This document shows, piece after piece, positions 7,255 to 13,778 of a stretch of DNA of 29,915 nucleotides. This stretch comes from a virus. The notes beneath the pieces were generated by a model, which was not told the DNA's origin, did no database searches, and worked only from the letters and a program-made list of their open reading frames with translations. The translations under genes were made by a program, and so were the position numbers. Location: the IMG/VR virus record IMGVR_UViG_3300034121_000175, positions 1-29,915 of that record; one strand, given 5' to 3'. Each line of letters opens with the position of its first letter. Position 1 is the first letter of the stretch.

Positions 7255-7694
7255 AAGTAATATTTGGAATTGCGATTAGCGTTATTCTCGCTTCGTGTTC
7301 GGCTCATTACCACGTAATGCGTGCCATGAAAAAAGGATATACTTGCGGACAAGAAACCGACACAATAACTATTTCATCTATAGATTCAATTCCGTACGTT
7401 CTAAACGACTCTATTTACTTCGAAAGGGTAATCGTTCAAAAAGATACAATAGTTCGTTACAAGTCATATAAAGTGCCTCAAACGAGATTCCAGACGCGTA
7501 TTGAATACAGATACAAAACAAAAGTAGTTAAAGCGGACGTTTTAAAAGTTAAGTACAAAAACAAGTACATAACTAAATACAAGACGCGCTGGTTTTTTGT
7601 TATCATTGCTTTCGTTTTAGGGTTGCTAGTTAAGTTTACCTTTAGTGAAACTTTTAGAAGTAGATTGCAATTGTTTACTAAACTAATCAAATGA
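7251..7694 (+). CDS. Lipoprotein with C-terminal anchor, candidate unimolecular spanin
   Basis: 147 residues. A short hydrophobic signal ends in the lipobox LASC (C16), so the mature N-terminus would be lipidated and carried to the outer membrane. A second membrane segment (about 114-131, WFFVIIAFVLGLLVKFTF) sits at the C-terminus. The region between is rich in beta-branched and charged residues (VRYKSYKVP, then repeated YK/KY). This is the layout of T1 gp11-type u-spanins, which join inner and outer membranes and fuse them after the endolysin acts. The ATGA overlap with the endolysin gene is the expected spanin position. Confidence 0.7.
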   Translation: MKVIFGIAISVILASCSAHYHVMRAMKKGYTCGQETDTITISSIDSIPYVLNDSIYFERVIVQKDTIVRYKSYKVPQTRFQTRIEYRYKTKVVKADVLKVKYKNKYITKYKTRWFFVIIAFVLGLLVKFTFSETFRSRLQLFTKLIK

Positions 7695-8761
7695 TTAAAA
7701 AAAAGCAACTCCCAAGAATAAGACTTAACCAACAAGAATTTGATTTAATACAGCAATTCCGCGCCATAAAAGACAAGTCTAACGAAATGGGCTTGAATGA
7801 AAACGATGTTAAGCACGGTTGGATTAAGACAAAGGACGCTAGTTTGTTCTTTGCGAACCCGTCTTTTAATAGCGGTAAAGAAATAGACCTAGACTTTGTT
7901 AAGCTACTAGAAAACGCACCTAAAATAAACACGGAAAAAGTTAAACGAACTGAATACAGCGGTGAATTTGACAAGCTAGTTTTTACCGATGTTCACATCG
8001 GAATGGATTCCAGCGACAAAGGGCGTAGTTTATACCCGTCCGAATGGAATGAAGACATACTATTTGAGCGTCTGTCTAAAATGATTGATTACACACTAGC
8101 AAAACAGAACTCTAATATCTTACATATACTAGATTTAGGCGACTACCTGGACGGCTTTAACGGACAAACAACGCGAGGTGGCCACACGTTACCGCAAAAC
8201 ATGAGTAACCAAAAAGCGTTCGACGTTGGTTTTATGTTTAAGACTTTACTAATTACACAGCTTTCGCCGTTCTACGATAAAATCTACGTGCGTAATATCT
8301 GTAACGATAATCACAGCGGGGACTTTTCCTACTTCGTTAACCAGTTCTTTAAAACATACGTCGAACGTGATTTAAGAAACGTTTTTGTGACTAATCAGAC
8401 TTTGTTTATTGATCACGAAGTAATAGGTAACAAATGCTTTGTAACGACACACGGAAAAGACACACATAATTTAAAGTTTGGATTCCGTCCTAAAATAGAC
8501 GCGAACCAGATTAACAAAATACTCGGGTATTTAAACACGAACCAACTACTTAATAAAGGTTACGATATTATTTTCGAAAAAGGTGATAGTCATTTATATC
8601 TATTCGACTCGTCTAGTAGTGACGTCTTTAAGTATTACAATTATCCCGCGTTTAGTCCGTCAAGTAACTGGGTGGCTATGAACTTTCAGCTAGGTAAAAG
8701 CGGATTCATACATTTTAACTACGATTTAGAACAAAAGAGTATAAACGAATTCTTTTTTTAG
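7691..8761 (+). CDS. Calcineurin-like metallophosphoesterase
   Basis: 356 residues. Metal-site motifs appear in the canonical order: D100-x-H102 (FTDVHIG), G150-D151-x-x-D154, N205-D206-N207-H208 in place of GNHD, H254 in TTHGKD, and GDSH at 298-301 in place of GHxH. The N-terminal 90 residues are a basic helical extension that could bind nucleic acid. It may act as a nuclease or phosphatase on DNA, like SbcD-type enzymes; substrate unknown. It is the last gene of the head-lysis unit and is followed by a terminator. Confidence 0.85.
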   Translation: MIKKKQLPRIRLNQQEFDLIQQFRAIKDKSNEMGLNENDVKHGWIKTKDASLFFANPSFNSGKEIDLDFVKLLENAPKINTEKVKRTEYSGEFDKLVFTDVHIGMDSSDKGRSLYPSEWNEDILFERLSKMIDYTLAKQNSNILHILDLGDYLDGFNGQTTRGGHTLPQNMSNQKAFDVGFMFKTLLITQLSPFYDKIYVRNICNDNHSGDFSYFVNQFFKTYVERDLRNVFVTNQTLFIDHEVIGNKCFVTTHGKDTHNLKFGFRPKIDANQINKILGYLNTNQLLNKGYDIIFEKGDSHLYLFDSSSSDVFKYYNYPAFSPSSNWVAMNFQLGKSGFIHFNYDLEQKSINEFFF

Positions 8762-8798
8762 TGTATCTTTACATCAGTTAAATTAGTTTTTGTATTAT

Positions 8799-8835
8799 AA
8801 AGGGGGTTGTCATCACGTTGGCAATCCCTTTTTTT
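8799..8835 (+). terminator. Intrinsic terminator of the head-lysis unit
   Basis: Bases 8799-8811 pair with 8820-8832 over an eight-base loop: thirteen pairs including three G-U, ending in a run of seven T (8829-8835). It starts 38 bases after the phosphoesterase stop codon. Confidence 0.88.
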
Positions 8836-8867
8836 ATTCGTTTACCTTTATTCTGTTACAAAAAACG

Positions 8868-8904
8868 TCACAATTTACCCTTGTTTTATTACAATATATT
8901 GTGA
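8868..8904. promoter_or_regulatory. Operator-like palindrome
   Basis: ACAATATATTGT (8891-8902) is a perfect 12-base palindrome, and TCACAAT (8868-8874) is the inverse of ATTGTGA (8898-8904). Both suit a dimeric DNA-binding protein. No matching regulator can be named. Confidence 0.4.
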
Positions 8905-8984
8905 TTTTACATATTATTTTATCCATAAGTGGTCATATAAAGGTCAAATACATATTATAATGTGCTTTATAAGTTACATTTTAC

Positions 8985-9043
8985 ACCTTGTCGGGTATAA
9001 ATAAACCCATTTCCTTTACATTAGTACCTTATCGGGTATAAAT
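8985..9043 (+). repeat. Pair of 18-base direct repeats (ACCTTrTCGGGTATAAAT)
   Basis: Copies at 8985-9002 and 9026-9043 differ at one base and start 41 bases apart, close to four helical turns. Each is preceded by TACATT. They lie 70-150 bases upstream of the early promoter and could be operators or iterons. Confidence 0.75.
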
Positions 9044-9109
9044 TTTTCCTAGTAAAATCAAGGCTTTCAAGATTATTTTGTAAATAAGTGAAAAATAATT
9101 GTTAAAAAG

Positions 9110-9142
9110 TTTGTTTAGATGAAAATATAATACATATCTTTG
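9110..9142 (+). promoter_or_regulatory. Early promoter, Bacteroidetes type
   Basis: TTTG at 9110-9113, 21 bases, then TATCTTTG at 9135-9142: an excellent match to the Bacteroidetes -33/-7 consensus. Transcription should begin about 9148, giving a short A-rich leader to the ATG at 9164. Confidence 0.88.
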
Positions 9143-9163
9143 TAGAAACAAAAACGAAATAAC

Positions 9164-9334
9164 ATGAAAACTGCAACTTTTAAATTTTACGAAATGACTA
9201 ATGAAGGTTTAAAGTACACTATTATTACTTGTCCATTATTAATGGTTTTAAGTAGTGGAAGTATTTTAGTAGAAATGGAAGGCAAACCACAAGGTAAATG
9301 TATTGCATCAGAAAACGTAATATCAATAAAATAA
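9164..9334 (+). CDS. Small early protein, 56 residues, unknown
   Basis: First gene behind the early promoter, with ATG preceded by an A-rich leader. The sequence (MKTATFKFYEMTNEGLKYTI, a hydrophobic LLMVLSSGSILVEM stretch, then GKPQGKCIASENVI) suggests a small beta-rich soluble protein. First-transcribed small phage proteins often act on host functions, but nothing here identifies a target. Confidence 0.7.
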   Translation: MKTATFKFYEMTNEGLKYTIITCPLLMVLSSGSILVEMEGKPQGKCIASENVISIK

Positions 9335-9345
9335 TTTTAATTACT

Positions 9346-9510
9346 ATGAAAGCAAGCGAAATTATTAACATTATCAAAACACAAGAACAAGAACTATACA
9401 ATGAAGTTCAAAAGTGTTTAGAACAATTAGGCGCTAACGACCCTATTACAGATTCAGCGGTTACACGTTGGGCAACTATTAACAATTTATTAAAAACTTT
9501 AGAAGCATGA
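9346..9510 (+). CDS. Small early protein, 54 residues, helical
   Basis: I take the ATG at 9346, preceded by an A/T-rich leader. An upstream in-frame ATG at 9298 lies inside the previous gene. The protein (MKASEIINIIKTQEQELYNE and onwards) is almost entirely predicted helix and may form a coiled coil. Function unknown. Its end overlaps the next start by four bases. Confidence 0.7.
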   Translation: MKASEIINIIKTQEQELYNEVQKCLEQLGANDPITDSAVTRWATINNLLKTLEA

Positions 9511-9701
9511 AAACTACACAAAAACAAACCGAGTTATTAGATCTATTTTTACCCGTAGCTTTATTTTTAGCTGTTATGGTATTCTTTATAGCAACTAGAC
9601 CTAACTACATTAAAGTGGACAAAATAATTCAAGACATACCTACGCACGTTCAAAGTCCCGTACTAGAAAAATATGGCGAACTAATCACTAAACATAAATA
9701 A
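9507..9701 (+). CDS. Small single-pass membrane protein
   Basis: 64 residues with one clear membrane segment (about 11-29, LDLFLPVALFLAVMVFFIA) and a basic soluble tail. Function unknown. ATGA overlap with the previous gene and one-base spacing to the next place it inside the early operon. It might modify the host membrane or exclude other phages; that is speculation. Confidence 0.7.
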   Translation: MKTTQKQTELLDLFLPVALFLAVMVFFIATRPNYIKVDKIIQDIPTHVQSPVLEKYGELITKHK

Positions 9702-9702
9702 A

Positions 9703-10047
9703 ATGAACTTCGAAATAACAGATTATACAATGTCACCTTTTAAAATGGAAATTGAATACGTTTTAGGCGACTACTATTACAACGTTGTATGCGATTTTAA
9801 CTGGCTTGACGACGAGTATAACGGCACTTATTTAGATTTTAATATCAATCCTTTACATGGTACGTTTTTCCATAGCACAACGGACGAAACGGGAACGATT
9901 AAAATAACGGACGAATACACGGAATTTATACAAGAAGCTGTAAAAGAGTTTAGAAATAATTCTTTGTGGCTTTATAACGAAGCTTTGGAACGTCAACACT
10001 ATTTAGATAAAAACGATTATAATTACTGGGCTGACTATGGTATTTAG
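9703..10047 (+). CDS. Unknown acidic early protein, 114 residues
   Basis: Tyr-, Asp- and Glu-rich soluble protein, predicted beta in the first half (EIEYVLGDYYYNVVCDFNW) and helical in the second. Strongly acidic small phage proteins of this kind sometimes mimic DNA, but there is no direct evidence here. Its 3' end overlaps the next gene by 11 bases. Confidence 0.75.
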   Translation: MNFEITDYTMSPFKMEIEYVLGDYYYNVVCDFNWLDDEYNGTYLDFNINPLHGTFFHSTTDETGTIKITDEYTEFIQEAVKEFRNNSLWLYNEALERQHYLDKNDYNYWADYGI

Positions 10048-10165
10048 ACTACAAAGGATGGTTAAGTTCTGGACGAGCAAAACATCACACGAACACGTTA
10101 GGGGGTCATTTAACGAAGACCTTTATAAAAGAATATGTGAAATTAAATTTAATCAGAAGTTATGA
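10037..10165 (+). CDS. Very small basic protein, 42 residues
   Basis: Reads MVFRLQRMVKFWTSKTSHEH and continues for 22 residues to a TGA that overlaps the next ATG (TTATGA). It is basic, with no membrane segment. Tight overlaps on both sides, in the same pattern as its neighbours, are the main support for it being real. Function unknown. Confidence 0.55.
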   Translation: MVFRLQRMVKFWTSKTSHEHVRGSFNEDLYKRICEIKFNQKL

Positions 10166-10332
10166 CACCGAAAGAAAAAGCACAAGAATTAGTAGATAAA
10201 ATGTATCACTATCAATGGCGAGAAAAACAACGAGCAAAAGAATGTGCATTGATTGCAGTTGATTTATTGTTAAGCGAATTTTACGCAGATGATTACTATG
10301 CACAAGTTAAACAAGAAATAGAAAAGTTATGA
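10162..10332 (+). CDS. Small conserved phage protein, 56 residues
   Basis: The pattern MTPKEKAQELVDKM, then AKECALIAVDLLL and VKQEIEKL, is one I recognise as a widespread small helical protein in Bacteroidetes phages and prophages, without known function. ATGA-type overlaps at both ends tie it to the operon. Confidence 0.8.
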   Translation: MTPKEKAQELVDKMYHYQWREKQRAKECALIAVDLLLSEFYADDYYAQVKQEIEKL

Positions 10333-10541
10333 AATACTACTGGAAAATGAAAAACGGAAATTTAATTGATATTGACCAAATGACTGAAACGCATTTACGC
10401 AATACGTTAAAAATGATTGTTAGAAATAGTCAAGTTAAAAAGACTAAAACAAGAACTGGAAATATAGAAGCTAATTTCATGGAAGAACTATTCCTAGAAT
10501 ATGCACAAGACGATTCATTAGATAATTTTTATGGGATATGA
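10329..10541 (+). CDS. Small early protein, 70 residues, unknown
   Basis: The N-terminus (MKYYWKMKNGNLIDIDQMTE) and a long helix (THLRNTLKMIVRN) resemble another recurring small protein of flavobacterial phages. Basic in the middle, acidic at the end. No motif gives a function. Confidence 0.75.
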   Translation: MKYYWKMKNGNLIDIDQMTETHLRNTLKMIVRNSQVKKTKTRTGNIEANFMEELFLEYAQDDSLDNFYGI

Positions 10542-10684
10542 AATATAAACTAGTATACTACAGCGGTTCGAATGTAATTCACAGCTGGACGTTTGATAAT
10601 AAAGCGCTTTGTAATTGGAAGAAAAAGGAATTAAGAACGCGTGGTCTTTGTTTGCTAGGACATTTTAGAATTGAAAAGGTATGA
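10538..10684 (+). CDS. Small basic early protein, 48 residues
   Basis: Runs from an ATGA overlap at 10538 to a TGA overlapping the next ATG. Reads MKYKLVYYSGSNVIHSWTFD and continues with a Lys/Arg-rich stretch. Predicted alpha/beta, soluble. Function unknown. Confidence 0.65.
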   Translation: MKYKLVYYSGSNVIHSWTFDNKALCNWKKKELRTRGLCLLGHFRIEKV

Positions 10685-10923
10685 AACAATGTTTTAAATG
10701 TCGTAGAATGTTAGATCTAAATGAATACACGGACAATAAAAGAGGCTACACCTTAAAAACTGACATGGGTAAAAACAGAGTTTGTAAAATATGTAACTTC
10801 GACAGCGCTGTTAAGAAAAAAAGTCTAGTATCTTTTAACTACGAACAAAAGAAATTTGAAGTAATTAATTTTAATAACATTGGTGAAGTAGGCGAATACT
10901 TCGAAACAAATAAACTGATATGA
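10681..10923 (+). CDS. Small zinc-ribbon-like protein
   Basis: 80 residues with two CxxC knuckles (C4/C7 and C35/C38) about 28 residues apart, enough for one structural zinc site. The second half is beta-rich (SFNYEQKKFEVINF). Possible DNA or protein contact role. It lies directly before the DnaA-like gene, overlapping it by four bases. Confidence 0.75.
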   Translation: MKQCFKCRRMLDLNEYTDNKRGYTLKTDMGKNRVCKICNFDSAVKKKSLVSFNYEQKKFEVINFNNIGEVGEYFETNKLI

Positions 10924-11315
10924 ATAATACAATAGAAAAAGTACATTACTACCTGGAACGTGACGGACTAAACGAAAAGACACGCAAACGCGAAATAGTA
11001 TATAAACGAGCCTATTTAATGCACGTACTACGCTGTCAAAACATGACATTTCACGAAATAGGACAAACATTTAACCGAGATCATGCGACAGCAATTTATC
11101 AATGCAATATGGTAAAGCGTTATTTACACGAATTAAAAGACGAAATATATATTAACTTAATTAGTGAATATTTAGAAGCCTTTGAAGGTGAAAAATACAA
11201 GCCAGAATACTATAATCTTACCGACGACGTGTTAAATTGTACCAGTACGTACGAACTTAAGTTGATAAAAGAACGAATCAAAGAAAATAAGTACGGAAAC
11301 AATGACACAGATTAA
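10920..11315 (+). CDS. DnaA domain-IV-like DNA-binding protein
   Basis: 131 residues. Residues about 28-72 follow the C-terminal DNA-binding domain of DnaA: a helix, then MTFHEIGQTFN and RDHATAIYQC (53-62), which corresponds to the RDHTTVLHA-type signature that contacts DnaA boxes. The AAA+ ATPase is absent, so it cannot act as a full initiator. It could recognise the phage origin, compete with host DnaA at its boxes, or act as a transcription factor. It ends the early operon and is followed by the structured region at 11316-11446. Confidence 0.75.
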   Translation: MNNTIEKVHYYLERDGLNEKTRKREIVYKRAYLMHVLRCQNMTFHEIGQTFNRDHATAIYQCNMVKRYLHELKDEIYINLISEYLEAFEGEKYKPEYYNLTDDVLNCTSTYELKLIKERIKENKYGNNDTD

Positions 11316-11334
11316 AGTAATATAGTTACATTTG
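11298..11334 (+). promoter_or_regulatory. Late promoter-like element S6 plus host-type -7 box
   Basis: TAATATAGTT at 11318-11327 with AAC at 11298-11300, 17 bases upstream. Overlapping it, TACATTTG (11327-11334) matches the Bacteroidetes TAnnTTTG box, though no TTG stands at -33. This is the only copy of the element not close to a coding start; what follows is the structured region. Confidence 0.55.
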
Positions 11335-11339
11335 TAAGC

Positions 11340-11427
11340 GTTCATCCGACATTATAAACGCAAGGTATTATTTAGCCATTTTAATGAACAAGAGGTCGGA
11401 TGCTTGGGATTTAAAGTGGCTTTTTTT
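11340..11427 (+). ncRNA. Candidate structured small RNA ending in a terminator
   Basis: CATCCGAC (11343-11350) pairs perfectly with GTCGGATG (11395-11402). A second helix, 11374-11384 with 11411-11421 (eleven pairs, one G-U), crosses the first, so both together make a pseudoknot. A third option, GTTCAT (11340-11345) with ATGAAC (11384-11389), competes with both. Seven T (11421-11427) follow. It could be a free RNA of about 90 bases driven by S6, or a leader-type switch for the replication genes at 11447. The pairing is seen; the function and 5' end are inferred. Confidence 0.5.
11374..11427 (+). terminator. Hairpin with T-run after the early operon
   Basis: AGCCATTTTAA (11374-11384) and TTAAAGTGGCT (11411-11421) form an eleven-pair stem over a 26-base loop, followed by a T-run. 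The large loop contains half of the competing helix, so termination may be conditional. Confidence 0.6.
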
Positions 11428-11446
11428 ATGCTGAAAAATTAACACA

Positions 11447-12061
11447 ATGAGTAAAGAACTACCATTCTTTAAGTTTAACGCCACCGAGTGGATAACTGGT
11501 AATATCAGTTACGAATCATTCGAACTTCAAGGCGCATTTATTAGCGTGTGTGCTGAATACTGGAATCGAAATAATCAGATGACAATAGAAGAAGCAAAGC
11601 TACGTTTACGTAATGCAGAAATAGTTGATTTATTAATAGCAAAAGGATATTTAAAAACTAAAAAAAATAATTTAGTAATTTTATTTTTGGATTTAGAAAA
11701 GCAAACTATTTCAGCTAAACGTCTGATATTAAGCGAGTCGGGTCGTAAGGGTGGCTTAAGCAAGGCTAAAGGGTCGCTAAAGCAAGGCTCTAGCATTATA
11801 GATAAAGATAAAGAAGAAGATAATATATTAGTTCGCAAACAAAAGTTTGGCGATAAATTAAAGCCTTTTTTGGATTCTTATGAAAAGATAATGATTAGAG
11901 AATTTTACGAATATTGGACAGAACACGGCGACAAGGATAAAAAGATGCGATACGAAAAACAAGCTAGTTTTAATATCGAATTAAGGCTAAAGACATGGCT
12001 TAAAAATAAAATCGAAAGGAATAAACCTAAATTTAATTTACCCACTACAATAATAGACTAA
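11447..12061 (+). CDS. Replication initiation or helicase-loader-like protein
   Basis: 204 residues. The N-terminus (FFKFNATEWITGNI, then ELQGAFISVCAEYWNRNN) is the winged-helix-like domain found in DUF1376 and DnaD-type phage replication proteins. A Gly/Ser/Lys linker (SGRKGGLSKAKG) follows, and the C-terminus (FYEYWTEHGDKDKKMRYEKQ) matches the conserved tail of such proteins, thought to contact helicase or ssDNA. It overlaps the helicase gene by one base, which supports a loader or origin-binding role. Confidence 0.75.
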   Translation: MSKELPFFKFNATEWITGNISYESFELQGAFISVCAEYWNRNNQMTIEEAKLRLRNAEIVDLLIAKGYLKTKKNNLVILFLDLEKQTISAKRLILSESGRKGGLSKAKGSLKQGSSIIDKDKEEDNILVRKQKFGDKLKPFLDSYEKIMIREFYEYWTEHGDKDKKMRYEKQASFNIELRLKTWLKNKIERNKPKFNLPTTIID

Positions 12062-13050
12062 TGTACAAAAGACTAACAAGCGTAAATAACGAACTTTTTG
12101 ATATACGACAACAAAAAGACGTAAGAGGAAAGTCCATAGGTTGGGACTGGGATATTTTACCATACACAATTAAAGAAGGTTGTACTACTTACATAGGTTC
12201 AGCGCCAGCTAGTGGGAAAACAGAACTTTGGTTTGAAATATTAATTAACCTTTCGTGTTTACATAACTGGAATCATGTGATATTTTCACCAGAAACTGGT
12301 AGTAGTGCCGAAATCTTTGCTGAATTATGTTACAAATACGTAGGAAAGCCTTACGTACAAGGTCAAAACTCCATGACAAACAGCGAACAAATACAAGCTG
12401 AAATGTTTATTAACGAACATTTTATAGTAATTGACCCTATAGACGAAGACCTAACTATTACTAAATTCTACGAACTAGTAGACGAAATCGAACGCAAAGA
12501 GGGAATGAAAATTCACACGACTACAATAGACCCATGGAATGAATTAACCGAGGAGTTTATACAAGCCGACTTAGGACGCGAAGACAAGTATTTAAGTCGT
12601 ATTTTAGGACAAGTAAGAAAAAACGCACGTAAAACGGGACGCCATAACTGCGTAATTAACCACGTACGCGACCAACCTATGGTAAGTAGTAAAACAATAG
12701 CTGGAACTGACATAAGTTATTTTCCTATGCCTAGCGCTAGAGACTTCGCGGGCGGTCAAGTTTGGTTTAGAAAAGGTCTAAGCGTATTAATACCATGGCG
12801 ACCACCTTACGGCTTGTTAAATTCAGAAGGTAACGGCGCAGAAAAGAATGAAGTACATTTAAAAGTAGCAAAAAGTAAACCGAAAGGCGTATCGAAAAAC
12901 GGAGTATATAAGTTATTTTTGGATTTAGATAAATATCAATACTATATGTTAGATTTTAAAGGTAATCGTATCTACGCCAACCGAACAAAGAAACAAGCGC
13001 CACAGCTTACAATGACAAATTTAGGACACAAATTAAAATCAATGCAATAA
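12061..13050 (+). CDS. DnaB/RecA-superfamily replicative helicase-like ATPase
   Basis: 329 residues. Walker A is GSAPASGKT (46-54). The Walker B strand is IHTTTIDPWNE with D157. FSPETG near 75-80 supplies the catalytic Glu position of DnaB-like ATPases, and INHVRD near 199-204 fits the sensor motif. The N-terminal primase-contact domain of DnaB is missing, leaving only the motor, as in several small phage helicases. With the preceding loader-like gene it forms the replisome core; no polymerase or primase is visible, so the host must supply those. Confidence 0.85.
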   Translation: MYKRLTSVNNELFDIRQQKDVRGKSIGWDWDILPYTIKEGCTTYIGSAPASGKTELWFEILINLSCLHNWNHVIFSPETGSSAEIFAELCYKYVGKPYVQGQNSMTNSEQIQAEMFINEHFIVIDPIDEDLTITKFYELVDEIERKEGMKIHTTTIDPWNELTEEFIQADLGREDKYLSRILGQVRKNARKTGRHNCVINHVRDQPMVSSKTIAGTDISYFPMPSARDFAGGQVWFRKGLSVLIPWRPPYGLLNSEGNGAEKNEVHLKVAKSKPKGVSKNGVYKLFLDLDKYQYYMLDFKGNRIYANRTKKQAPQLTMTNLGHKLKSMQ

Positions 13051-13346
13051 TGGACATAGCCTTACAGCTTTTACTAGTAAAAAGCAAACTACAAAGTATT
13101 AAAACACGAATTAGATTAACACGTGAAGACCTAGAAGCAAAGAAGCCAAACGCCACCGCATTTATTCAAGGCGCGCATGACGTAGAACTAGACTTAACAG
13201 AAATAGAAAAAACTATCTACAATTTAGAAATGGAAATGCGCATGATAGGACGCGAAATGAACTACGCCATGCAGATAAACGGACACTTAAAAGAAAAGAT
13301 TAACGATTTAGAAAAAGAAAACAAATACAAAAATTTAGACTTATGA
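13050..13346 (+). CDS. Coiled-coil protein, unknown
   Basis: 98 residues, nearly all predicted helix with heptad-like spacing from about residue 40 to the end. No enzyme motif. One-base overlap with the helicase gene and four-base overlap with the next gene suggest co-translation, so it may be a replication accessory factor. Confidence 0.7.
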   Translation: MDIALQLLLVKSKLQSIKTRIRLTREDLEAKKPNATAFIQGAHDVELDLTEIEKTIYNLEMEMRMIGREMNYAMQINGHLKEKINDLEKENKYKNLDL

Positions 13347-13528
13347 CAGATGAACTAGCAAGGGATATTTTATACAACTATCTTCAAAAAAAAATAGAAA
13401 ATAAACAAGAATTACCTATCTGGGACGAACGAATAACGACAACCTACGAAAATAATGTACTAGCTACATGGACATTTAGGGGAATATTACAATTTTTATA
13501 CAATTTAAAAGACGAAAACAATGACTAA
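13343..13528 (+). CDS. Small unknown protein, 61 residues
   Basis: A helical N-terminus (MTDELARDILYNYLQKKIEN) is followed by a mixed region with Trp43 in ATWTFRGILQ. Soluble and acidic. No family recognised. It overlaps both neighbours by four to eight bases in the replication operon. Confidence 0.65.
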   Translation: MTDELARDILYNYLQKKIENKQELPIWDERITTTYENNVLATWTFRGILQFLYNLKDENND

Positions 13529-13778
13529 ACAACACAAACTAGTAACCTTGTCCGCTGTACTACCAGTACTAGCCGACTTCATAGAAGACTTAAACGACCA
13601 GTTCGTTTTTAAACAAGACCTAAAACGTAAAGCTAACATACTAGCTGACGAAATACGCAAGGTAGATAACCGACTTTTAAATACGAACGAAGCAAACCGC
13701 GAAGAAATATTTAAACAACAGATTGATTTACAGCTAGAGTTTAGAAATTGGATAAAAGAAACAATAAAATTTGACTAA
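13521..13778 (+). CDS. Small helical protein, 85 residues, unknown
   Basis: Predicted all-helical (LVTLSAVLPVLADFIEDLND, then a long charged helix). No motif recognised. Its stop overlaps the next ATG (TAATG). Confidence 0.65.
   Translation: MTKQHKLVTLSAVLPVLADFIEDLNDQFVFKQDLKRKANILADEIRKVDNRLLNTNEANREEIFKQQIDLQLEFRNWIKETIKFD

Larger units (their letters stand above)
8762..9163. other. Main intergenic control region (about 400 bases)
   Basis: AT-rich region between the late head-lysis unit and the early operon. It holds a terminator (8799-8835), a 12-base palindrome (8891-8902) with flanking TCACAAT/ATTGTGA arms, two near-identical 18-base direct repeats (8985-9002, 9026-9043) and a strong host-type promoter (9110-9142). 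An open frame at 8807-9004 overlaps the terminator and looks non-coding. This is the best candidate in the genome for an early switch or a replication origin. Confidence 0.7.

Noticed and set aside
8807-9004. Open frame of 65 codons in the main control region
   Set aside because: It begins inside the terminator hairpin, is rich in Tyr, Ile, Phe and Cys as expected from AT-rich non-coding DNA, and has no A-rich leader.
10825-11070. Minus-strand frame opposite the DnaA-like gene
   Set aside because: Its Phe/Val/Cys-rich translation and the conserved DnaA pattern on the other strand show it is a shadow.
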